DNA of 64,000 nucleotides from an uncultured Candidatus Melainabacteria bacterium (GTDB lineage Bacteria > Cyanobacteriota > Vampirovibrionia > Gastranaerophilales > Gastranaerophilaceae). A program made the position numbers and the translations under genes. Location: contig CATNBA010000002.1 in the NCBI GenBank assembly GCA_950096985.1, forward strand, positions 1 through 64,000, written 5' to 3'. The notes beneath the pieces were generated by a model that saw only the letters and a program-made list of their open reading frames with translations, ran no database searches and was not told where the DNA came from. Positions 1 to 8,530 of this stretch are shown here, in pieces (the stretch's first letter is position 1; each line of letters begins with the position of its first letter).

Positions 1-35
1 GATACAATAAATTTTTTAAATTGGAAAAGTGTTTA

Positions 36-326
36 TTATTTCTTTATTAATTTTTTCAAAAAGGGGAGTAGCGTAGCAAGCGATGCTATGCCTAAAAATA
101 CAAAAACTGATTTTGGTGTTTTCTTTTCGTTTAATTTTTTAGCTTTTTTCTTGCCTTCGTATATATCTTTATTCAATATCTGAAAATCTTTTGAAGCTTT
201 TGCGTCAGAGTATAAAACCGGTTTGTAAAACTTATCCGGCGGTACAATTGTACCGACATTAAAGCCTGTATTTTTCATATGTTGATTTACACTTACACTT
301 TCCATATTTTTTTTAAAACAAAACAA
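36..326 (-). CDS. hypothetical small protein with C-terminal hydrophobic segment (start probably MESVSVNQ, about 303)
   Basis: ORF track; C-terminal FVFLGIASLATLLPFLKKLIKK looks like a TM anchor. Confidence 0.5.
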   Translation of the reverse strand: MFCFKKNMESVSVNQHMKNTGFNVGTIVPPDKFYKPVLYSDAKASKDFQILNKDIYEGKKKAKKLNEKKTPKSVFVFLGIASLATLLPFLKKLIKK

Positions 327-362
327 GTTTTAAAATTGCTTTAATTTATAGATATATTAAGC

Positions 363-391
363 TTGACAAATCTTTTTTAATTTTATAAAAT
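363..391 (+). promoter_or_regulatory. putative sigma70-like promoter, TTGACA-17-TAAAAT, upstream of PerR-like gene
   Basis: TTGACA 363-368, TAAAAT 386-391. Confidence 0.5.
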
Positions 392-416
392 GAGAATTGT
401 TACTACTTTTGAAATT

Positions 417-800
417 ATGAACTATTCCAGACAAAGAGATATAATACTAGAAACCTTAAAAGAAAATGTTGTCCATCCGACAGCAGAATACTTATATGGA
501 ATTTTAAAAGAGAAAGAAACTGGTATAAGCCTTGCAACTTTATACAGAAATTTAAACCAGCTTGCAGGTAAAGGTATAATAAAAAAGATAGACGGACTTG
601 AAACTTCATCACATTTTGATCATAATACACATGAACATTATCATTTTATATGTGATAAATGTAAGAAAGTTTTTGATATTCCTGTCAGTGTTGCTCCAGA
701 TGTTGTGCAAAAAACAGAACAGGAAACCGGCTTTTTGGTAAAAGGTTATGATATTGCAATTCATGGGATTTGCAATTTATGTAAAGAAAAGGAGAATTAG
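417..800 (+). CDS. perR: Fur/PerR family transcriptional regulator
   Basis: [51 protein letters not shown]; promoter position favours ATG at 417 over the track start at 390. Confidence 0.85.
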   Translation: MNYSRQRDIILETLKENVVHPTAEYLYGILKEKETGISLATLYRNLNQLAGKGIIKKIDGLETSSHFDHNTHEHYHFICDKCKKVFDIPVSVAPDVVQKTEQETGFLVKGYDIAIHGICNLCKEKEN

Positions 801-802
801 AA

Positions 803-940
803 ATGGAAAAATACATTTGTACAGTATGTCAGTATGTTTACGACCCTGAAGAAAATGATGGTGTAAAATTCGAGGATTTACCTGATGATTACACTTGTCC
901 GCTTTGCAATGTAGGCAAAGATATGTTTGAAAAGGAATAA
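803..940 (+). CDS. rubredoxin
   Basis: [45 protein letters not shown], two CxxC motifs; too short for the track. Confidence 0.9.
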   Translation: MEKYICTVCQYVYDPEENDGVKFEDLPDDYTCPLCNVGKDMFEKE

Positions 941-942
941 AT

Positions 943-1107
943 ATGACTGATTCCAAAGAAATGCACATGTGGGAATGTTCAGTATGCGAATGCCTGATAG
1001 AGGATTTTGAAGCTCCTGATTTTTGTCCTTTGTGCGCTAATGAAAATGTTTTTTTTATAAAACAACAGAAAGAGGAAAAAAATGAAATTCCAAGAAATAA
1101 AGAATAA
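943..1107 (+). CDS. rubredoxin-like / rubrerythrin C-terminal-like small protein
   Basis: MTDSKEMHMWECSVCECLIEDFEAPDFCPLCANENVFFIKQQKEEKNEIPRNKE; overlaps next start. Confidence 0.65.
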   Translation: MTDSKEMHMWECSVCECLIEDFEAPDFCPLCANENVFFIKQQKEEKNEIPRNKE

Positions 1108-2266
1108 TATTTTCTATTGCGGTTTGAACGATTGCGACAGAAGAATTTTTGATGAACTTATACCGCTTGAACATGGTACCAGTTATAATTCATATCTGGT
1201 TAAAGGTTCAGAAAAGACAGCTATAATTGATACTATGTATCCGCCAAAAACAAAAGAATACTTAAAAAGACTTTGTGAAAACAATATAGGAAAAGTTGAT
1301 TATATTGTAGCTAATCACGGAGAACAAGACCATTCAGGCTCAATTCCTGCACTTTTAGAAAAATATCCGAATGCAATTGTTTTGACTAATCCTAAAGTTG
1401 CAGAAAATATTAAATCAATGCTTCTTGTTCCTGAAGAAAAAATCAGAGTAATTGCTGATGGAGAAGAAGTTTCATTGGGAGACAAAACGCTGAAATTTAT
1501 CTTTGCTCCCGGTGTTCACTGGCCTGATACAATGTTCACATATATTAAAGAAGATAATGTACTTTGTACTTGTGACTTTTTAGGCGCACATTATACTTTC
1601 TCTGATGTATTGGCACAGGAAAGCAAAGAACTTGAAAATAGTGCTAAACGATATTATGCAGAGATTATGATGCCGTTTAGAATGATGAGCAAAAAATATA
1701 CTCAAATGATTAAAGATATGAATGTTGATATGATTTTACCAAGTCATGGACCGGTTCATACAAGACCTGATTATATTTTGGATTTGTACGCTGATTGGAC
1801 ATCTGATGCACCGAAAAATCTTGTCGTATTACCTTATGTTTCAATGTATGAGAGCACTAAGGAAATGATTGATTACTTGAGTGCTAAATTAGACGAAAAA
1901 GGTATAAAGACTTTCAAGTTTGATATAGTAGATGACGATTTGGGTGATTTGGCAATGTCATTAGTTGATGCTGCAACCATTGTTATGGGCACATCAATGG
2001 TTCTTGCAGGACCTCATCCAATGGCTGTTAATGTTGCATATCTTGCATCAGTTTTAAGACCAAAAGCTAAATTTGCATCATTGGTTGGTTCTTACGGCTG
2101 GGGCGGCAAGTTGTTTGATTTGATTGCACAGTTGCTCGCACCATTGAAACTTGATTTGGTTGAGCCTTTACAAGTTAAGGGTAAGCCAAAAGAAGAAGAT
2201 TTCAAAAAGCTTGACGAAATGGCTGAAAGCATTTACGAAAAACATAAATCAATCGGTCTTGTATAA
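1082..2266 (+). CDS. A-type flavoprotein / flavodiiron oxygen (or NO) reductase
   Basis: MBL-fold HGEQDHSGS and C-terminal flavodoxin domain; 394 aa. Confidence 0.9.
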   Translation: MKFQEIKNNIFYCGLNDCDRRIFDELIPLEHGTSYNSYLVKGSEKTAIIDTMYPPKTKEYLKRLCENNIGKVDYIVANHGEQDHSGSIPALLEKYPNAIVLTNPKVAENIKSMLLVPEEKIRVIADGEEVSLGDKTLKFIFAPGVHWPDTMFTYIKEDNVLCTCDFLGAHYTFSDVLAQESKELENSAKRYYAEIMMPFRMMSKKYTQMIKDMNVDMILPSHGPVHTRPDYILDLYADWTSDAPKNLVVLPYVSMYESTKEMIDYLSAKLDEKGIKTFKFDIVDDDLGDLAMSLVDAATIVMGTSMVLAGPHPMAVNVAYLASVLRPKAKFASLVGSYGWGGKLFDLIAQLLAPLKLDLVEPLQVKGKPKEEDFKKLDEMAESIYEKHKSIGLV

Positions 2267-2279
2267 GACCGATTTTTTT
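2252..2279 (+). terminator. Rho-independent terminator overlapping the stop of the flavodiiron gene
   Basis: ATCGGTCTT-GTAT-AAGACCGAT followed by T-run. Confidence 0.8.
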
Positions 2280-2355
2280 ATTAATATTTGTAACATTAAC
2301 GGTTTGCTTTGGCAATTATTAAATTTGTCAGAGCTTAAATATTTGGCAGGGAATT

Positions 2356-3093
2356 ATGAAAATTAATTGTATCAATCAAAGTTTAATGAATTATAAATAT
2401 GAAAGTCAAAAGTCGTCTAATCCGGTTTTTGAAAATAATATTCAAACATCTATTTATAATCAAAAAGGAGTAAACTTGCCGTTTTGCGGATTATTTAAAG
2501 CCACAAATATGTTTGAACAAAATTGTGCAGTTTTACTGAGAAAACAAAAAGACGGCAGATGCCGAAAGTTTACAGAATTTGATATTAACGATATAATAAC
2601 ATCTCTGCGTAATGCAAATAACCCCAATAATATGGAAAAGTTTTTGAATGATATTTTGTATGCTTTGGAAGAAAGTCAATGTGATAAACAGTCTTTTAAG
2701 CGTATTATTAAACTTATTGCAGGGAAAAGTGATGATGAGCTTTATACAGTTTTAGCATTTGCAGACCACGAACTGAAAAATGCGGCTGAACCACTAAAGG
2801 CTTTTTTAGAACTTTCTACAGAAAAAAGAGAAAAACTCATGCCTTTGCTTGAAAGAATTTCTGCAGTTGATACCTCAGAAGAAACATCATCTGCTTTATA
2901 TGATACATTCAGAACGTTGGTATATGCTTATGATGATATGCCAAAACTTAATGGTAATTCATTAAATAAATATAAAATTGATACTTGTCATATGCTTAAA
3001 GATAATGTTGGGTACTTTGAAAGTAAATCTGATGAAAAATCGATAACAATAGCAAAAGATATTTATAGATATTTTACGGATAATATGATTTAA
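2356..3093 (+). CDS. hypothetical protein, 245 aa
   Basis: ORF track; RBS-like GGCAGGGAA before ATG. Confidence 0.6.
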   Translation: MKINCINQSLMNYKYESQKSSNPVFENNIQTSIYNQKGVNLPFCGLFKATNMFEQNCAVLLRKQKDGRCRKFTEFDINDIITSLRNANNPNNMEKFLNDILYALEESQCDKQSFKRIIKLIAGKSDDELYTVLAFADHELKNAAEPLKAFLELSTEKREKLMPLLERISAVDTSEETSSALYDTFRTLVYAYDDMPKLNGNSLNKYKIDTCHMLKDNVGYFESKSDEKSITIAKDIYRYFTDNMI

Positions 3094-3118
3094 AAAAGGC
3101 TCCAATCGGAGCCTTTTT
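3092..3118. terminator. bidirectional terminator between convergent genes
   Basis: AAAAAA-GGCTCC-AATC-GGAGCC-TTTTT. Confidence 0.85.
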
Positions 3119-3119
3119 G

Positions 3120-4913
3120 CTATGCTTTAAATGAACTTTCAGAACTTCTTGATTTTATCTCTTGTTCAACTTTTGAAATAAATTCATCTATGTTCAGAGT
3201 TCCTACCTGCCCGATACCGCGTGCACGAACTGCTACAGAATTTGCCTCAATCTCTTTGTCGCCGATTACGCATACATAAGGAATTTTTTTATCTTGCAAG
3301 CTTTCGCGGATTTTGTAATTCATACTTTCGGAACGGTCATCAAGATTTACTCTTATTCCTGCATCGCGCATTTTTTTGTAAACCTGTTCGGCAAAATCAA
3401 TGTGTTTTTCGTTGCTGATAGGTACAATAGCAACCTGTGTAGGAGCAAGCCATGTCGGGAATGCGCCTGCATAGTGTTCGATTAAGATACCATGGAAACG
3501 TTCCATAGAACCGAATATTACGCGGTGCAACATAAGAGGAGTTTTCAACTGACCGTCTTTATCCTGGTATTTAATATCAAATCTTGCAGGCAAATTAAAG
3601 TCAAGCTGAATTGTTGCGCATTGCCATGTTCTGCCGATTGCATCTTTAATTTTAAAGTCAATTTTCGGACCGTAGAATGCGCCGTCGCCTTCATTTATAT
3701 CATATTTCATACCGCGGCGTTCCATAGCCTCTTTTAAACCGGCCTCAGCTTTATCCCAGTTTTCAATTTCGCCTACAAAGCTTTCCGGACGTGTTGAAAG
3801 CTCAACTTCAAATTCCATGTTAAAGATTTTCATTGTATCAGCTACAAAGTCGATAACAGCGTTGATTTCATCAACAAGTTGTTCAGGTGTACAGAAAATG
3901 TGCGCATCATCTTGAGTGAAGCCTTGAACACGTGTTAAGCCTGATAATGCTCCTGATTTTTCTTTTCTGTAAACAGTTCCGAGTTCAGCCATTCTTAAAG
4001 GCAGTGAACGGTAAGAATATCTGTTTGCCTGATAAATCAAAATATGGAATGGACAGTTCATCGGTTTTACCACGAATTGATCATCTGAATCTTCGTCTTT
4101 TTGAACAAAGAACATGTTTTCTTTGTAGTGATCCATGTGACCTGAAATTTCCCATAATTTAGATTTTGCGATTTGCGGAGTGTTAACTATTACATAACCG
4201 CGTTTTCTGTGTTCAGTTCTCCAGTAATTTTCAATTTCTTCTCTTACAACACCAAGATTTGGATGCCATAATACAAGTCCGCCGCCCATTTCTTCTCTTG
4301 TTGAGAACAAATCAAGTTTTGCGCCGATTTTTCTATGATCGCGTTTTTCCGCTTCTTCAATAAAGTGAAGATAATCTGCTAAATCTTCTTTTGTCCAAAA
4401 TGCTGTTGCATAAATTCTCTGTAGCATTTTATTTTTAGCATTACCGCGCCAGTATGCGCCTGCAACTTTCAGGAGTTTAAACGCGTTTGCTTTAATATAT
4501 GAAGTGTTAGGAAGATGAGGTCCTGCACAAAGGTCGTTAAATAGTGCATTACCGTCTTTGTCTTTAGTTATAAACAAAGTAGGATTGTCGTTTTTGTGTT
4601 CTTCCAATAATTCAGCTTTGTAAATTTCGCCCTGTTCTTTAAATTCAGCGATTTGTTTGTCTACATCAGGAATTACGTATTTTTCAAATGAAAGATTTTG
4701 TTTTACAATATTTTTCATTTCTTCTTCGATTTTAACAAGGTCTTCTTCAGTGAAGGCATGTCCGTCTGTTAAGTCAAAATCGTAATAAAAACCGTTTTCA
4801 ACAGCCGGTCCTATAGCTAACTTTGCTGATGGGAACAACTTTTGAACGGCTTGTGCCATAACGTGTGATGTTGAGTGTCTTAAGATACTCAAAGTTTCTT
4901 GATTTTTTTCCAT
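3120..4913 (-). CDS. thrS: threonyl-tRNA synthetase (no N-terminal TGS domain)
   Basis: LRHSTSHVMAQAVQKLFPSAKLAIGPAVENGFYYDFD; class II core; RBS GAAAGGATAGATATG. Confidence 0.95.
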   Translation of the reverse strand: MEKNQETLSILRHSTSHVMAQAVQKLFPSAKLAIGPAVENGFYYDFDLTDGHAFTEEDLVKIEEEMKNIVKQNLSFEKYVIPDVDKQIAEFKEQGEIYKAELLEEHKNDNPTLFITKDKDGNALFNDLCAGPHLPNTSYIKANAFKLLKVAGAYWRGNAKNKMLQRIYATAFWTKEDLADYLHFIEEAEKRDHRKIGAKLDLFSTREEMGGGLVLWHPNLGVVREEIENYWRTEHRKRGYVIVNTPQIAKSKLWEISGHMDHYKENMFFVQKDEDSDDQFVVKPMNCPFHILIYQANRYSYRSLPLRMAELGTVYRKEKSGALSGLTRVQGFTQDDAHIFCTPEQLVDEINAVIDFVADTMKIFNMEFEVELSTRPESFVGEIENWDKAEAGLKEAMERRGMKYDINEGDGAFYGPKIDFKIKDAIGRTWQCATIQLDFNLPARFDIKYQDKDGQLKTPLMLHRVIFGSMERFHGILIEHYAGAFPTWLAPTQVAIVPISNEKHIDFAEQVYKKMRDAGIRVNLDDRSESMNYKIRESLQDKKIPYVCVIGDKEIEANSVAVRARGIGQVGTLNIDEFISKVEQEIKSRSSESSFKA

Positions 4914-5003
4914 ATCTATCCTTTCTTGGTCAACGATAACATTCGAAAGACCTCTTTTGGGGTGGATCCCCCATACTACAATACAGATTGTAGCACAAAG
5001 ATA

Positions 5004-5734
5004 TTATATTTTGAAAGGATAATTATCCGGAATTTCCCAGCTGTTTTCCATAATCAATTTTGTACATTTACTAATTGCATTATTATCTTCAGGAGTTAAG
5101 GTTCCGTTTTCTCTTTTGAATGGAAAAACATCGGAACAATACTTATTTGGTCCTTTTGTTCCGTTAATATCAATTAAAACCTGATTAGTGTACCATATTT
5201 CTCCTGTAGCACTATATGTATTTTTGGGGTAAAAAACAACGGTTCCATCTGCCAACTGAAACAATAATTCATCCTTTCCTGTATAAACATGCCATTGTGC
5301 ACCACTCCATTGTTGTCTGAAATTGCCGTTAGTAGTTGGATATCCGCAATCCAGCATATCTTTGCATACCCTAGAACCTCTAAAATAAGGATGTACATAA
5401 ACTTCCTAAAAAACATTCAAATCAAGTGCAGCATTATTAGGCCAATCCTTTTGAGGACCGTTATCAAGTTCAGATAATCGAAAACCATTGTTGATAGTTG
5501 AATAAGCTTTTTTTAATCTTACAACAAGTTCTTGCTTCTTATGATTTTGAATAAGCGTTGGTATAGTTAAAGCTGCAACGACACCAATAATTCCTAAAGT
5601 AATTAATACCTCTGCAAGAGTAAATCCCAAGTGTGCCGCGTGACCTGTAACACGGCTGTTGCGTGAAATGTCGAAATTAATTTTTACACGAGCATCCTGT
5701 CGGGGGGGGGGCACTCAATGATGAATCTTAACAT
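5004..5734 (-). pseudogene. type IV prepilin-like (GFTLAEVLITLGIIGVVAAL) gene with C10 tract out of frame and an internal in-frame TAG
   Basis: RBS AAGGAG + ATG at 5734; C10 at 5702-5711 puts the ATG frame off by one; pilin frame 5714-5406 continues after TAG (5408-5406) as 5357-5004. Confidence 0.7.
5702..5711 (-). repeat. 10-nt homopolymer (C10 on coding strand)
   Basis: GTCGGGGGGGGGGCACTC on + strand. Confidence 0.98.
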
Positions 5735-5868
5735 AATTCAAACTCCTTTTTTATAATTATAGCATGTATTAGTAAAAAATTCAATGTTACAAAAAGTTAC
5801 AGAAATTTTGGTGAATAAAGATTGTTTGTTGTAAAATGTTTTTTATAATTATAATAATCGTCAGAAAG

Positions 5869-5906
5869 GGTAAAAACGGGAGCGCGCCAAAGGCAAGCGA
5901 CTGACC
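5869..5906 (+). promoter_or_regulatory. leader motif shared with secD 5'UTR
   Basis: GGTAAAAACGGGAGCGCGCCAAAGGCAAGCGACTGACC, 44 nt before ssb ATG. Confidence 0.55.
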
Positions 5907-5950
5907 ATATTAAAAAAAGTCCGACCAATGTCGGTAGAGAGGATATAAAA

Positions 5951-6286
5951 ATGAATACAGCTGTATTAGTGGGAAGAGTCGGCAGAGATGCTGAAATCAG
6001 ATATTTTGAATCAGGCAAGGTAAGAGCTAATTTTTCTATAGCGGTCAATCGTTGGGATAGTAAAACAAAATCTGAAGTTACTGATTGGTTTAATATTGAT
6101 GTTTGGGATAAACTTGCAGAATTTGCAGGCGAATATGTAAAAAAAGGTGTTCAAGTTGTTGTTGACGGCAGAATTGCCCAAAACAAATGGACAGATAAGG
6201 CTACTGGCAACGAAAGAGAAAATTTTCTTGTTGTTGCAACAAGCATAAGATTGCTTGGTTCAAAAAGAGATTTAGAGCAGATATGA
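5951..6286 (+). CDS. ssb: single-stranded DNA-binding protein, short form without acidic C-terminal tip
   Basis: MNTAVLVGRVGRDAEIRYFESGKVRANFSIAVNRW...; OB-fold SSB. Confidence 0.9.
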   Translation: MNTAVLVGRVGRDAEIRYFESGKVRANFSIAVNRWDSKTKSEVTDWFNIDVWDKLAEFAGEYVKKGVQVVVDGRIAQNKWTDKATGNERENFLVVATSIRLLGSKRDLEQI

Positions 6287-7605
6287 TAATTAATTCAAAC
6301 ATAGTCGGCATTATTGCTGATGATTTAACAGGTGCTAATGACACTGCATTGCAGTTTCATCTCAAGGGGGCTAATACCCAAATTTTACTTTCAGATGAGA
6401 TTGAACTTTTAAATGTTAAAGGAACGCAAACTTGGGCGATTGCAACAGAAAGTAGAAATGTCGAACCTGAAATTGCTTATGAAAAAGTTACGAAAACTGC
6501 AAGGATGTTTGCTGATAAACTTAATCCCGACTTTGTTTATAAAAAAATTGATTCTACAATAAGGGGAAATATTGCGCTTGAAGTACTTGCTATAGTATCA
6601 GTGTTTGATTTCGATGCGTCTGTTATAGTACCTGCTTTTCCTGCTGAAATGAGGACAACAGTAGGCGGATATCATTTATTGCGAGGTGTACCTATTGAAA
6701 GAACTGAAATGGCGCGAGATCCTCACTCTCCTATTTCAGAATCTCATGTGCCGACTTTGTTAAAATCTCAATTGGCTCCGGAGTATCAAAATTTAGTAGG
6801 TCATATTGAGTTAAAGACCGTTATGAAAGGGGCAGGTCCTGTATTACAAAGAATTAACGAATTGGTTAATGAGGGAAAGAAACTTATTGTTGCGGATGCT
6901 GTTTCAACGGTTGATATTGAACAGATTGCACTTGCAATAAAGAAGTCTGAAAATAAAGTTTTACCCACAGGGACAGCTGCTTTTGCGCAAGCTTTAAGCG
7001 AATTTTGGTTTGCGGATTTGGAATGCGAACATATTATGAAAACTTTTCCGAGACTGCCAAAATTTATTGTATCCGGCAGTGCCACTCAGATTACGGCAAA
7101 TCAAATTGAAAAACTTGAAAACAGCGACGAGTTTGAAAATGTTCTAACTATAAGCTTTGATTTGAAAACTGTTTTAGCCGGTGTTACTGATGAGCTTGTT
7201 GATAGGATTGTTTCTAATCTGAATTTTGACAATACTGTTGTTGTTCACACTTCAAAGTTAATAAAAGATTTTGACGGATTTTCTGATGACAGTTTGAAAG
7301 CAGAATTGACTAAAGCTAATCTTGCATCAGTGATTACTGATTTTCTTGCTGAGTTAACAAGACGGGTTCTTGATAAAAAAGAGGCGATATTAATCACTCT
7401 TGGCGGTGAAACATCTTACAAATGTTGTAGTGCTGTCGGAGCTTTTCAATTGCAGCTGATTGATGAAGTTGCACCGGCTATTGCCTTATCGCTTGATCAT
7501 AATGCACAATGGATTGTTACTAAATCTGGCAACCTTGGCGGAGCAAATACTTTGATTGATATATTAAAATATTTTGAAACGCATGGCGGTTTGGTGAATG
7601 AATAA
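6283..7605 (+). CDS. four-carbon acid sugar kinase family protein (DUF1537)
   Basis: VGIIADDLTGANDTALQF..; overlaps ssb by ATGA and is followed by pdxA. Confidence 0.85.
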   Translation: MIINSNIVGIIADDLTGANDTALQFHLKGANTQILLSDEIELLNVKGTQTWAIATESRNVEPEIAYEKVTKTARMFADKLNPDFVYKKIDSTIRGNIALEVLAIVSVFDFDASVIVPAFPAEMRTTVGGYHLLRGVPIERTEMARDPHSPISESHVPTLLKSQLAPEYQNLVGHIELKTVMKGAGPVLQRINELVNEGKKLIVADAVSTVDIEQIALAIKKSENKVLPTGTAAFAQALSEFWFADLECEHIMKTFPRLPKFIVSGSATQITANQIEKLENSDEFENVLTISFDLKTVLAGVTDELVDRIVSNLNFDNTVVVHTSKLIKDFDGFSDDSLKAELTKANLASVITDFLAELTRRVLDKKEAILITLGGETSYKCCSAVGAFQLQLIDEVAPAIALSLDHNAQWIVTKSGNLGGANTLIDILKYFETHGGLVNE

Positions 7606-8479
7606 AATTGCTATTACGACAGGTGATCCGAACGGAATAGGAGCAGAAATTACAATAAAAGCTTTAAATAAGCTTAATCCGGATAATGTTGTTCTTATAT
7701 CTAATCGCAGGATTTTGGATTTTTACGGTAAATTATCGCAGGATTATGAGATAATTGAAATTCCTTATGATGCTGAAATTGAACCAGGAAAAATTACTGC
7801 TGAGGCAGGTGAGTTTTCATTTCAATCTGTAAAATTTGCTTGTGAAATCGGAGCAAAAGCTATTGTTACCGCGCCTGTTGCCAAGAATGCACTTTACCTT
7901 GCAGGTCATAAATATAACGGACAGACTGAAATTCTGCAAAAATATCTAGCACATGACAGACAACTCGCAGAAATGCTGTTTGTTGCAGGCGGATTTCGAG
8001 TGTTGCTTTTAACTCGACATGTTGCACTGAAAGAAATTTCTTTGACATGTGAAATGGTTGTTGAAAAAATTTCTAACCTAAAAGATTTTTTTGTATCGCA
8101 TCTCGGTATAAGAAATCCAAAATTTGCTCTTTGCGCGTTTAATCCGCATGCGGGAGAAGACGGGATTTTGGGCAGAGAAGAAATTGAGATTTTACAGCCT
8201 GCGGTTAACGAGTTGCGAGAAAAAGGGATAAATATTACAAATCCATTACCTGCAGATACTTTATTTGTAAAAGCTTTGGATTATGATTGTTGTATTGCAA
8301 ACTATCACGATCAGGGATTAATTCCGATTAAAACAGTCGCAGGCGATAAAACCGTTAATATGACTATCGGACTGGATATAATAAGAACTTCACCCGGGCA
8401 TGGTACCGCTTTTGATATTGCAGGCAAAAATATTGCTGATGAAACAGGAATGCTTGAAGCAATTAAAGCAGTTTTTTAA
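7598..8479 (+). CDS. pdxA: 4-hydroxythreonine-4-phosphate dehydrogenase (PdxA/PdxA2 family)
   Basis: ITTGDPNGIGAEI..ANYHDQGLIPIKT..GLDIIRTSPGHGTAFDIAGK. Confidence 0.9.
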   Translation: MNKIAITTGDPNGIGAEITIKALNKLNPDNVVLISNRRILDFYGKLSQDYEIIEIPYDAEIEPGKITAEAGEFSFQSVKFACEIGAKAIVTAPVAKNALYLAGHKYNGQTEILQKYLAHDRQLAEMLFVAGGFRVLLLTRHVALKEISLTCEMVVEKISNLKDFFVSHLGIRNPKFALCAFNPHAGEDGILGREEIEILQPAVNELREKGINITNPLPADTLFVKALDYDCCIANYHDQGLIPIKTVAGDKTVNMTIGLDIIRTSPGHGTAFDIAGKNIADETGMLEAIKAVF

Positions 8480-8481
8480 AT

Positions 8482-8513
8482 AAAAAAAGACCTCTTTATG
8501 AGGTCTTTTTTTT
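8482..8513. terminator. bidirectional terminator
   Basis: AAAAAAAGACCTC-TTTAT-GAGGTCTTTTTTTT. Confidence 0.85.
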
Positions 8514-8530
8514 GCTTGTTTTTACGAAAC

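Noticed and set aside
4914-5003. Possible T-box or other leader upstream of thrS (GGGGGATCCACCCC hairpin on minus strand)
   Set aside because: No T-box core (AGGGTGGNACCGCG) or specifier-loop architecture; only a weak GC palindrome in about 90 nt.
5406-5408. Genome-wide TAG recoding as explanation for the pilin internal stop
   Set aside because: TAG is used as a genuine terminal stop for several intact genes here (e.g. 36570, 39059, 40151, 43427), so global reassignment is not supported.
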